Below, one piece after another: positions 1 through 11,800 of a DNA stretch of 64,000 nucleotides. The number at the start of each line of letters is the position of its first letter. Positions within the stretch are counted from its first letter, which is position 1. Origin of the DNA: Hirudinaria manillensis (Eukaryota; Annelida; Clitellata; Hirudinida; Hirudinidae); NCBI GenBank assembly GCA_034509925.1, contig CM067531.1, forward strand, positions 4,930,001 through 4,994,000. Reading direction: 5' to 3'. The position numbers and the translations under genes were made by a program. The notes under the pieces were generated by a model that was given only the letters and a program-made list of their open reading frames with translations, did no database searches and was not told the DNA's origin.

Positions 1-102
1 ACCCAACCTCTGCAGAGATAAGAGCCTAATAATTGGATTTTCTTATATTTATTTTTGGAATTTATCTTGGATAAACAACTTTTGATGAACATTCATCTCC
101 AG

Positions 103-874
103 ATCTTTCATTCAGAAGTTTGTCAGTACGTTGTTCAAATGCAAACCTATAAGCACAGTTGGTGCAGAACAGGTAATGCCTTAATGATACGCTTTCCTTC
201 ATAACATCTGATTTCATTCATTCATTCAGTTGCTCCTTGACACCCACTCCCTCAAAACCATCCTTCAAGAGCTTCCTTCTCGAGGTCTTAAAGATGACAG
301 ACAAGCTCCAGTCAGGTGCAGACCAGCATTTTTATAGCACTCACTTAAATCTCATCTGAATTTATATGTTTCTGCATTTCTCCTTTTCAATGTTTCTTCA
401 TTTTAGCTACACAAGGATTGTTATCAAAGGCATGACTAGAGCTGAAATGATCCTCAAAGTTGGTCCTTTTCACCATTGTTTGCTTTCAAGCAACTTATAT
501 TTCAGCAATTTATTTTCTTATTTATTATTAGGTTGTCATGTCCCCTCATGAACCCCTGTCCTCTTTTGTTGACAATTACACAAAGTTACTTCCTGAGAGT
601 GATGTTGGTGAACTTCAGAAGATCCTGGACATGAAAGTAAATGTTTTCCCTTTTTTTTTTGAAAAGCATGCCCCACATCATTTCTAATTGATTAAATTTT
701 CAGGGTTTGAGAAGAATCGACCAGAACACAGTCATAGACATTTACAAGGCAAAGACTCCGCAGACAAACTCTGCTCAGGCGACCTCTTTAGACAAATCTC
801 GATCCCTTCCTGAGGTTGAACAAGAGTCCAGCAGAATCAAGAAACTCGAAAAATTGATAAAAAAACGCCTGTAA
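103..874 (+). CDS. VPS53: VPS53, C-terminal exons (5' end outside window)
   Basis: This is the 3' end of the gene for VPS53, a subunit of the GARP and EARP complexes that tether endosome-derived vesicles at the trans-Golgi network and recycling endosomes. Five exons were read: 103-172, 230-315, 407-458, 532-636 and 704-874, all with GT-AG introns and consistent phase. The protein runs through [38 protein letters not shown] and ends in [16 protein letters not shown]. These blocks, in this order, are the conserved C-terminus of animal VPS53, including the terminal lysine/arginine-rich helix. The 85 or so residues before the terminal helix are shorter and less conserved, as in other species. The upstream part of the gene lies left of the window. 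The gene converges on the CEP57-type gene, stop to stop about 200 bp. Confidence 0.93.
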
Positions 875-1009
875 TCGTAAAATCATGCTCGAGAATTTGT
901 AAAACCAAGTATATTCGAAGTTGCAGGTAAAATGAACTTCCAACTATGTTGTCACATATTTACAATAATAACAATCTGATTGTAACAAATATGATATAAA
1001 TGAATATAC

Positions 1010-1015
1010 AATAAA
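1010..1015 (+). other. Polyadenylation signal of VPS53
   Basis: AATAAA stands about 135 bp after the VPS53 stop and about 60 bp before the stop codon of the convergent gene. Any cleavage 15-25 bases downstream still lies before the opposite coding region, so the two 3' UTRs must lie very close or overlap. Confidence 0.6.
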
Positions 1016-1071
1016 AAATTAAGTCTTTGGAATGTATAATACTATGAAATTTGCTTCAGAAGAAGTGCCTT

Positions 1072-3063
1072 TCACTTCAGAGATGACTGAATTTGCTGTA
1101 AATTTCTCAGCAGTTCTGCGTGTTGTTGCTTGGTCGAAGTTTTTGGACTTTTTACCGGTTTTTTGACTCCGATCTTGCAATCTCCCGACTGACATTTCTG
1201 CACGGACGTGGTTGTCACATGATCTCCTTCGTGGGTAGATTCCTGGAATTAAGCTGTTCATTAAACTCGATAGTTTCTATGATAAATTAATGGGTTAAAT
1301 TTATTGTGAATGTCTTCTAATAATAGTCTTCAGTGTGGCCTGAGGTTCATAATGTAGTATGTGTTTTGCATAAGATACAAGCAGTATGTGCATTACTATG
1401 TATTGTAAGATGTGGCCAATGAGCCACATTGCAATGTTTTTAGTTAAACTGCTCCAGGTCTTGATAATTGTACTTATGATGCTTTAAGTAAGTTAAGGAG
1501 TTTACCATGTCTTGGTAGAGAGAAATTCTTCTTAATTGATCTTTCTTCAGTTGTAATTGTTGTTCCAACTGCTTTAGGGGTTCCTTGAATCTGCTGCCAC
1601 CCCCGTGTTCGACCAAACTACTCATTTTCTCGCGCTTTCTACAATTGAGGAGCAACGTTTGCGACACTACGTTTTTTTTAAACATAACTTAAATTCTCAC
1701 TTAAATTATTTCTGCATCTTGATTTATCATAATACGAGAAGCTAAGATCGTGCTTAATACAATAATGCATAATAAGGCTCACACTCGAAGATGCTGGTAC
1801 TCGTCATAAAGCTGAGATTTGAGTTCTTCCAGACTGTCCTTGCATTTGGATTGAAAGTTAAGCAGGGAGGTGGAACTTTCACAGTTCTTCAACTGTTTAC
1901 ATTGACAACTCCTTTGAGAACTCGATGCTTTACACAGAGTTAGATTGTGAGCCTTCATTAGTGACAACACCTCCTGAATGTTTGCTGACAAAGAGTGACT
2001 CTTTCCTGTTGACTGAAGTTGTTTTGTGGCTCTTTATTTAGAGTTTTAAATACAAACATTTGATGGAACAATGTACAGAGCCCACATCTGATTAGGATAT
2101 GATATTAATTAAGATATAAATATTATATAATGAAGATTGAAACATTAACTTTCTGCTTAAATTGTATTATTTTAAGTTGGTAAACAAACTAAACATAAAT
2201 GTTCCAACTTTGCCAGTGATGAATGGCATTTCAGCCACATTCAGTTTGTAGCGTCTGCTCGAAGATGGAGTTTCGTTGAGTGTCCGACTGGCACTGGTGG
2301 TAGAAGATACGTGGGAGACATTCTTTATTCCTTTTGTTTTCTTCCACTTTTTGTTGGAAGATATCTTAGAACCACCATAATCTTGGTCCTAGAGATTTTT
2401 ATATAGCACAGATAGAACACAAAAATTATTGATTTATAAGATTATTAAAAGTTTCACTTTCCAACATTACCTGGGAAATAACATTAAATGTAATAATGAT
2501 ATTGATAGCTAATTTGTATGGTACCATATGCATGATTATGAGTACTAACCTCTGGTGAACTTTGTCCTGAATGACCTATGGCATCACCAAATTCAGATTC
2601 ACGATCCAACTCTGAATTCTCATCTTGTATTTTCCCTGGTTTTGGCAAGGGGGTGTTGCTGCATTCATTGAGAAACTGTCGTATGCTGGATAATTCCTCC
2701 TCTAATGTCTTGCATCTTTCCTTAGAAGTTTGTAATTCACTTCGTAAATCTGAATTTAATTGGGTTATCAATTATAAGAAAAAATAGTAATATAATTAAA
2801 TTGTTACCGTAAAGACAAAAATCAGACGAATTGGTTTGATCTTTCCTCTTCGATGAATGCTTGCTTTTGTAGGCAAGATGCAGGTTTTTGAGAGCCTCAA
2901 CAATTTCTGGAAAATGCATCAATTTCGTTAATTTAGAGTCTTTTAATGGTTATGTCAACAACTTTAAAAGTGCACCTTTTTTGTTGGTCTCAGGAAATGA
3001 AAACATTTTTCTTGGAAATGGCTCATCATCAACATCAAGTTTTGTTCCAGAATATTTGGTCAT
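1072..3063 (-). CDS. CEP57: CEP57/CEP57L1-type centrosomal protein (translokin family)
   Basis: Seven exons on the minus strand: 2976-3063, 2808-2906, 2550-2749, 2209-2388, 1783-2012, 1506-1638, 1072-1242 (1101 nt, 366 residues). CEP57 proteins localise to centrosomes, with an N-terminal coiled coil for centriole targeting and multimerisation and a C-terminal microtubule-binding region. Seen here: IVEALKNLHL and LRSELQTSKERCKTLEEEL in the coiled coil; then YKLNVAEMPFITGKSTG and SLSANIQEVLSLMKAHNLTLC, the most conserved block of the family; then a Lys/Gln-rich helix and a C-terminal ELLRNLQQIQSSL. The last exon is read in a different frame from the longest ORF there; the frame used here restores the family's terminal motif. 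The start is the first ATG of the frame; family members are usually longer (around 450-500 residues), so an upstream exon is possible. CEP57 and CEP57L1 cannot be told apart here. Confidence 0.88.
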
Positions 3064-5850
3064 TTTAGATGTCTATTATAAACGCAAGTCAAAATATCTT
3101 TTTCACAATTAGGCCTCATTTGCTAATCATAAAGGTTGCTATTTCAACAAGTAATTCAAGCTCTCAAATTAATCTTTTACCAATTTCATCATTCCCATTC
3201 ATGCCAATAAAGTAACGTTTAATGTCTTCCCAAGAACTTTAAATTACATATTGCTGATAATATTTGTGATGCGAAGCCTCAAAACACTGATGCAGCGGCA
3301 TATGCTCGCAAGTTCCCTAACATGACACGAACGCTCATTTTCTAGCGGATATTGTACAAAAAAGGAGGTTCTCACCATATAAATAATTTATTCTAAAGGA
3401 CTTCTATAATAGTCGGAGGCTCAGAAGTAGAATTGAATACTAATCTTTAACCGCGCCCATTTAAATGCTGGTAAACATAAACAAATAATATTTGATGTTA
3501 ATGTATTAATATATAGTACAAATATGTAAAATGCTCGTTTTATTGATAACACAAATTTCTAGCTAATGCGTTGGAAACTACTGTTGGGTAAAGTAATTCA
3601 CAATCATTCTAATGCATTTTTTAAATGCATATTTTTGTGATAAGACATATATTTTTACATCCGTAATTTTAGTTTAAATTTTTTTAAACTGATCCTTAAT
3701 TTTTTAATAAGAACCCATTGATCTGGGCTAGATAGTATCAAGTAGATACTATGATATCCAATCTTCAGCCTGCCCGGTCCCCTTTTAGATGCTAGGGTCG
3801 TTTCTTTCTGATAAAATTTAGAGGCTTGATCCTGATTTAAAATTAGTTGATAAGGGAAAGCAAATTATATTAACATATATTTAATAATTAAATACATAAT
3901 TAGATGAAATATCAACCATCCACTGGCTAATGTAGGTAAATTCTTTAACATCTGTTGAATATTAACAGCGATCTTGCGTGACAGACCGTTTAATTCGCAA
4001 TTGTAACAGACTGTTGATCTTGCAAAGGTTTCCTGTGTTTTGGACTTTTATGTAATTGGATTTTTAAATGGAATCGGCGGACCACCTTAAATGACCATTT
4101 AAATCCCGTGAGGGGGATTGCGAGGGAGTGTCCCTAATATAGTAGGGTTTGTCTTATAAATGATAGATATTTAGTACAGGAAGCAAGAAAAGTGGTCATT
4201 CTAACAACTTTAAATATTATTTGTCATATTTCTTTCAATGTTTGGGTAAAAAGACTCAAAGACATTTAGCTTGTCCAAATAAATAATTATTGGAGCAAGT
4301 AACTAATGTCTTTAAAAGTAATACTGAGGTAATGTTGAAAAGATGAGAAACCAAAAATAGGTTCGAATTCAGATTATTTTTTAGAAGCGAAGGTCTCAAC
4401 AATTTCCTAGAAGTTTTCCAGAGTAAGGGGGTCGTTTTGTGTTTCAGAGGTTTAATACCACCGAATTTAATAATTTACTAACTCGCTTATAACTTGATTG
4501 ATTTATTTTGGCATTTCAACACCCTTTTAAACAAGGTCAACAACGGACCAATGCTAGATCCGCTAATTTCCCATGGACAAAATGTTCTTCACATCATTAG
4601 ATGCGACTTTTCTGCAGCACTTCGATCTTACCCTTTGGAAAGACAGACGTTCTGGGAAATTCTGGCGATTAAGCAGAGAGCCTTATAAATCAAGCCATTT
4701 AACTAACGATGCTAAATGCTGGAGTTGCTGAGAGGCTCCTAAATGAAAAGGAGTACGCGTTGGAACACAATAAATTTGTATTTTGAAAGCAGACTTTGGC
4801 CTTGTTAATTAAAATCACTTCTACTCTTAATGCTGGCTTCGTAGAGAGTTTCTGCATCAACTTTGTCAAGAAACTGTTCCGTGGAATGATTTATGCCATT
4901 CAAACTAAATTCATTCTTGGATACAACCGTTCAGCGATTGGATTTAAACCAATTTAATAGAAGTATTTCATTAGTTCTTTCTTTATAATTCATTCATTAT
5001 TGAATTAAAAGGTAGGTTTTAAAACTCCATCAGAAGCAATTTGAACATTGCGAGACGATATTTTCGATTTATTGATTCCTCTCATCTTAGAATCTCGAAT
5101 TGTGAAATTGGTGATATCACAAACTTTAGCTCGAATGCTGTTAGATATTTCGTTGTGTTAGTCGAGAAAAGGACAGATCTTGAAATTGGTTCCACGTCAA
5201 CGCCATTGACCATCATCAACAACAATAGCAATAGTAATAACATCAATAATAATAATATTCTTATTATTAATAGTAATAACAACAATGATATATCAGTCGC
5301 AAAAACAATAAAAGATATTGAGTTATTCCTATTAGCAGAACACTGGAGCTTTATAACTCAAGCAACTGAGGCCAGCTGTAGCGAGTAATGGCTTGCTTAT
5401 ATTTAGCAGATGCAACCAAGTTAAGGAAAGAAGCAATAGACTGGGCCGAAGCTGAATTTCAGCATCAATTTGGCTTGTCTGGGCGCTTGCGTGTTGGCGA
5501 CAAGTGACTATACGGCTTCCTATTTGGCCTGCTCTCGACAAGCCTGTCTGCACTCGCAAATTCAGAAAACCAGAATGCTTAATTAATTTATATTGAATGT
5601 ATGTTTAAAAAATATTTTCTTTTATTTATACAATTAATTATTCTGAAAGATTTCGAAGGATTATTTGTGTGCAATCGTATCTTGCTTTTACGAGGAGTCT
5701 ATTGAGCGTTTGTTTTTGTTGATGGGAAAAATCTAATTGGAATACTCACAAAGGATTCTAACGAGGAATATTTAACGAATATATTTTTGATTGCTCAGAG
5801 GAAACAACTGCGAGAAAGATAGAAAGCATTCTGGTTAGTTCTTCGGCGTC
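3064..5850. other. Intergenic region, divergent promoters
   Basis: This 2.8-kb stretch lies between the divergent CEP57-type gene and the collagen gene, so it must hold both promoters. I see no conserved exon. Short ORFs at 4494-4688 and 5041-5388 have no recognisable domains. A small inverted repeat (TAGTATC, 5-base loop, GATACTA) lies near 3735. A segment around 5430-5560 is visibly less AT-rich than its surroundings (see findings). Confidence 0.5.
5219..5288. repeat. AAC/AAT-rich simple repeat
   Basis: Impure run of AAC, AAT and AGT triplets. It would encode an asparagine-rich stretch if translated, but the surrounding ORF is not convincing. Confidence 0.7.
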
Positions 5851-8800
5851 ATGTCACCAAAGCCGTCACAATGGTTAGTGACGTACGCCGTGCTGGTAGT
5901 GGCCTTTGTCGGGTGCCAAGTCATCGGTTCTGATGTCCTTAAACATCTTCCAGCTGGTTAGTCACTTTTAAAAGCTCATTAACAAGTTTTTTTTAAATTT
6001 TTATACTGATTTACAAGTTAGCTTCGTTCGGCTAATCGTTAAAGAGCGCAAAAATTGATTTAAAATACAAAATCCCAAACCAATAATTAATAAGTAATTG
6101 ATGTATTGATAGATGTAGCACAAAATTGTGTACAAGGACGAAATTAATTGGTTTCAATATTCTCAAATGTACTTTGAACATGAACTATCGATTTATTTTT
6201 TCGGATACATATTAAACTTTATGTATTGAATATCGATTAACTGTATATCGAGCATTGATTAACTTGGAAAGGCTCCATTGACCTGTTGGGATCGGTAAAC
6301 ATCACGGCCGATAAGAGTGGAATACAAATGGTGGATGGAATATGCAGGTCTCCATACGGCGCTGTCCTCGACACCCAGCCCCTGACTGCTTACAAGGTCA
6401 CTAGGAATGCAACCCTCAGTGCAAATTCCGAAGACGTCTTTTCTGGTAAGGCATCTACATTTTATTATTTTGGAAAAGCAAACCGTTGTTAGCCATTAAA
6501 TAGGTAGGACTGTGAAAAAAATATACGACCGAAATCAAAGGTATATTTGTTAAATACAAGTTTAAAAACTGTGTTATTAATGATTGCCTAGTTTGTTACA
6601 TCTGCAAAGTTCTATCTGTAAATGTTGATTTCGATTATTTAAATTTTCTTTATAATACATTTTCCGCTTAGAGAATTTTCCCCGAGACTTCTCCATAATC
6701 ACAACGTTCAAGTCTACTCAAGGCGGGAAAGGATACTTGTTTGCAGTCTACGACGAGAAATTGGAGAAACCCGTCTTTGGATTTGAAATTTCAAACTTTT
6801 CATCCGTGTTGCTCTACAGGAACAAAGATGGCTATCCTAGCTACAGGAAGTCACCTAAATTTGAAGTCAACATGGTCGACGGAAGGTACGACAAACTTGA
6901 ATACGTCAGCGAAGAAAAAGACGAGATTAGAACACTTTATTTCCTTTCCGTAGGTGGCATCAGGTCGGAATTAGTGTCAAGGATGATGTGGTGACTCTGA
7001 TATACGATTGCAAGATTATTTACACCGTTCCCATCAATCGATCGAAAGCTGACCTTGATCTAAAAGGAAGGGTTTACCTCTTCAATCACCCTAAATCTGC
7101 AGATGCATTCGAGGTGAAATGATCGGACTTCTATTGCTTCTGGTAGGATACAATGTACGAGATTATATCACCGTGAATTATTCAGGGCGACGTGCAACAT
7201 TTGGTCCTCGTACCGAATGAGGAATCGGCATATGACATCTGTCAAATAGTTCCTGAATGCTATGGAGAATCGGATAACTACCAGGTAGTGAACTAATCAT
7301 TTGCTCGGATCTTTCAACAATGATCTTTCAATCATAACTGACTTCTAACAAATTCCAATTGACATTTGAAAGGCAGTTGATCCATTTTATGGAGAATCGA
7401 GGAGAACAATAAGACCCGGACTTCCTGGCCATTCGGGGTCACCAGGAGACAAAGTTCACAAAACACTTTTTATTTTATTTCAAGCATTTAGAGTTTTCCT
7501 TAGATTTATTATGATTATTACTATTGTTAATTACTTAATTATTACTAATTAATAATTAATTATTATCATTATGACATCCAAATAATTAAAGTTAAACCGC
7601 CTCTAGTAACCAGGTGGTACATTGACATCAGAAACAGCTTCAAAATTGATCGACGGCTCTGTTGAAGTTTGCGTATTGATTCGACGCATAATCTGAAATC
7701 ATTAAACGCATTTCAGGGAATTCCTGGCAGGGATGGAGGCGATGGTTTGCAAGGTTTGCCGGGACCCCCGGGCAACGTGTTCGTCATCTCGGTAAATTAT
7801 TTGAACTGCCATTGCTATTTATATTTGTATTTTGTATGTTTTTATTCAGACGATATTTTGAATGTATCTGTCAGTGATATCGGTATAATTATGAATTGAG
7901 GGACTTAGATGTTTATAGTGGGGATAGTCACGTACTAATGGCTGGGGAGAGGGTTCGACATTTAGAGCCCGAAAGGAGGAGGCAGTTGGTTGGGGGGGGG
8001 GGGGTGTTCCCTGTTTGTTCGAGTATTTTGAGTGGGTGCAATGGTGGGGTATTGCAGATGTTATTTGTATTCCTGTTTTATTCAGCTGATATTTTTAATA
8101 TGTCTCAATGTGATGTGAAGGTAATTTTTAATCGATCTACCTTTTGTCCCTACCCAGGGATGCAAAGCCCCAGGGCGATGCCTGTCGGTGCAGGATTTAA
8201 AACACACACCATATAATAATATATATATAATGTCATTACTAAGGCATGCAGGAATGAATATGTTATCGTTTACATTTCATCGCAACTATTAGTTAGGCCC
8301 ATTCAAGATGCAATCGATTAAATTCAATTCTACTTTTTTACAGCTCGATTTTGCGTCCGATGCCAAAAGTCCCCACGGACAGCTGGAGTCCATGAGATCA
8401 ATTCTGAACCAGCATATGGTGTATATACATGCTTACGATGTTCCACTTTGAAATGAATTAAATCAATTCTTTAATTCGCTGTTCGAAGTGAATTTGAAGA
8501 AAGTATTCGCTTAGGAATTATTCTCAAGTTTCAGTTTGTATTCAGATGGCCATGAAAGGCATCTCTGGTCCTCAAGGTTTCACTGGAGAAAGTGGACACG
8601 ACGTATGCACAATATTTTTCTTTTACTTTTAAAAAAAAAAAAAAAAAAACTGATTTAGAGATTTCAAATCACTCAATTCATTCACTGTAGGGTTATCGAG
8701 GGGCACCGGGTCCTAAAGGAGAACAGGGAGATCCAGGACCAATAGTATTATTTCAATTATTTCAGTTTACAGGCTAATATATTTTGAAATTTTATTTTAA

Positions 8801-11800
8801 TAAGATTATTTTCATAAGATTAATATTCATCAGTAGTTATTTTCCACCATAAAGTTAAAGATTTTAATAATTTTCCCAGGGAAGAATTGGCCCGAGGGGA
8901 ATTCCTGGTCCACCAGGAAACATTGGAAGAAGGGTGCGTTTTACTTTCAGCATTATGTGTTAATTGTAATTTGTTTGAGAATCTATTTTAATAATTATGT
9001 GGAAGGGAGTTTTGAGAGAGGGAGTGAACAGCTGAATTGTTAAAAGTGAAGATCTAGACTGATAAAAATATATCTTTTTATAAATTTGTAAAATTATTAA
9101 ATATAACCCACTTAAAATGTCTGTAGAAATAAGTTATTCTACGAGCAGTTTCACGTGAAATAATTGGTACGAATTAAAATTTATCAAATTTATTATTTGG
9201 AATCGCAACTCAATTCAGGGTCGATCAGGTCTAGACGGAGAAAGAGGGCCACCAGGCTTACCTGGTCTGAAGGTAGGTTCTGTTCATTTCAACCAATCAA
9301 CTTGCAGGGATCAATTAACCGCACAACAATTAAAGCTTTTGTTGTAAATTCCAGGGAAGTCACGGATTCGCAGGTGTTCCAGGACCAGCTGGAGACAAAG
9401 GAGACAAAGTAGGAATTTATTTCTAGAAAGTCTTTAGTCACATTGAGAATATGAACACTTCTCAATTAGGCAGTTTCCGTATAATATCCTAACGATCTGC
9501 GTCAAATTGTGCTTAAAAGTTAATTTATGGCAGCTGTCAGTGAAATATAATTCAACGATTTTTAAATAATTTTGAATCTCTTTAATCAATTAGTCAATGA
9601 AGATGTCGTGGCAAAATTGAAAAGTAATTTTAAATTCCAGGGAGAACCAGGGGAATCAGGACCACAAGGATTCCAAGGACCAGAAGGAGAACAGGTGCTT
9701 AAATGTTTTCACGGCTTGTTAGAATGCAAGGAGCTCTAATGTCGAATGTTTGCTTTAGGGCGACCCTGGTCCACCCGGACCCCCTGGATTGGAAGGTGAG
9801 CCTGTAAGTAAACCACGTTTATTAAATTCTTTAAGCAAACAAAATTCATCAATGAAGTTGTTTTATAATGTTTCACTTTCTCTGATGTGGCTTTATAGGG
9901 ACCAAGGGGCTTCGATGGACCCAGAGGTCAAGTTGGACCCGTCGGACCACGTGTTAGAAATATGTTAATTTGTTTTTTGAAATATTAATCAATAGCAGCT
10001 AAAACTTTGAGGGACTGAAATTGTTTGAAATGATTGTAATCCATAATCATATCTATTTCGTCTGGCCTCACGTACATGTAACTCTCACTTTTGGTAGTGT
10101 GATTTCAATCAACATTGATTGTAAAATTGTTCAATTATTTCTGTTTCATTGTAGGGTCTTCCTGGAAACGAGGGTGCTCCAGGGCCAAAGGGTTTAGTGG
10201 TGAGAAGATCGAATGTTAAATTAATGTAAAGTAAGAATATTTCATCTACATTTAATGTCTTAATACAAAATCTCAGGGACCCGTTGGTGAATACGGAAGA
10301 CCAGGTCTTTCTGGATTCCCAGGACAACCAGTACGTTTTGTATCAAAGGACTCGTTTTGTTGTGACACCCCTAATACATCACACTTCACAAAATCTAATA
10401 TTATTTTAATTTATTACTACAAAATATGTCGAAAGTAGGTAAAATGTGAAATATTTGAGTACATAAAATTATTTTATTATATTAATTAATTTTTTTGTTT
10501 GAATTCCTTTTCCTCAGGGACCACCTGGAGCTCCAGGGCCGATTGGTCCACCTGGTTTGACAGGCACATCCGGTAAAAACGGACTGACCGGTCTTCCAGG
10601 TGCAGAAGGACAGCTGGTGATTTATGGTTATTTCCTTATCGTTGGTGTTCAATCAATGGCTTCATGGGTTCTTTCTCCTTAGGGTCCTCAAGGTAGACCA
10701 GGAGTGCAGGGAGAAAAGGGGGACCACGTGAGCCAAATTTATTTAATTCGCTTTAGTCAATACTCGGTGATCACTAATTACTCGCAACGTTTAGGTTATC
10801 CTTGCGATATTGTATGTGTATTGTTATGTGTATATTATATTTTATATTATGCGTTTATTAAGTATTTTAATTCAAAGCTCAGAAGTTGTTGCTGGCTGAG
10901 TGTTTGCATTTTATGAAATCAGTCGATTTTTTCGACTTGACCCCGTTAATAACTATTATTTGACTCCGACCTTATTTCACATTTCCTATGCTTCGTGTAG
11001 GGAAGCCAAGGTGCTCCAGGAGAAACTGGCTTGGCTGGGGCTCAAGGGTTAAAGGTCGACGAGAATTTTGTCTTGCTTTATTATGGAATTCTTTACTGAC
11101 AAACGTTTTTGGTTTTAGGGAGAAGCTGGTGTCAGAGGATTGACCGGAGAGCAGGGAGATAGGGTTAGCGAAATTAGTCAAGAAAATATTTTACCTTCTT
11201 TTCTTGCAAAATTAAATTAATTTTTAACTAATGTTTATTTAACATCTATAAAAATAAATAAATAAATACTAAGCTAATCCATTCTTAGACACAGAACAGT
11301 AAATTTTTGGTTAACCCAAGAGGTCATTGACTGTTAATCTAAAATTTGTTTGTTATTAAAAAATATTTATTAAATGGGATTTTTCATAAGATTATCCATT
11401 TGTTTACGATAAGTTCAAGTAATTAATTTAAGGGTCTTCATGGACCCGACGGACTCAAAGGGGAGGTAGGATCTCCCGGAGACAAAGGTGAGAAGGGCGA
11501 CGGAGGTCCTCGCGGTGAAGAAGGACCGTTGGGCTTAAAGGTCGGTGAAATATTAAGGTCGATGACTTACAAGAATGACTTCAATTTTTTTTCCGTCACC
11601 AGGGAGAAGTCGGTCCAAGAGGAGAAGTAGGCCCTCCAGGCCCGAGAGGAGAAAAGGTGGACACGATTTGGAAATAAATGCAGTTGTTAATTAAAGTTGA
11701 AACATTAAAATTTTAATTTCTCGTTTAGGGACATCCTGGTGGCATCGGATTTCCAGGTTTCCCAGGTCTCCAAGGAGACAAAGTATGAATGCAAATTGTC

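Noticed and set aside
1019..1261. Minus-strand ORF read in the frame starting MNSLIPGIYPRRR
   Set aside because: Another frame of the same bases joins the preceding exon in phase and restores the conserved CEP57 C-terminus.
4350..4370. GGTTCGAATTC, resembling a tRNA B box
   Set aside because: No A box, acceptor stem or cloverleaf is found upstream or downstream.
5041..5388. 115-codon plus-strand ORF upstream of collagen
   Set aside because: Its middle is a simple repeat giving Asn/Ser runs; no domain, no splice context that joins it to a neighbour.
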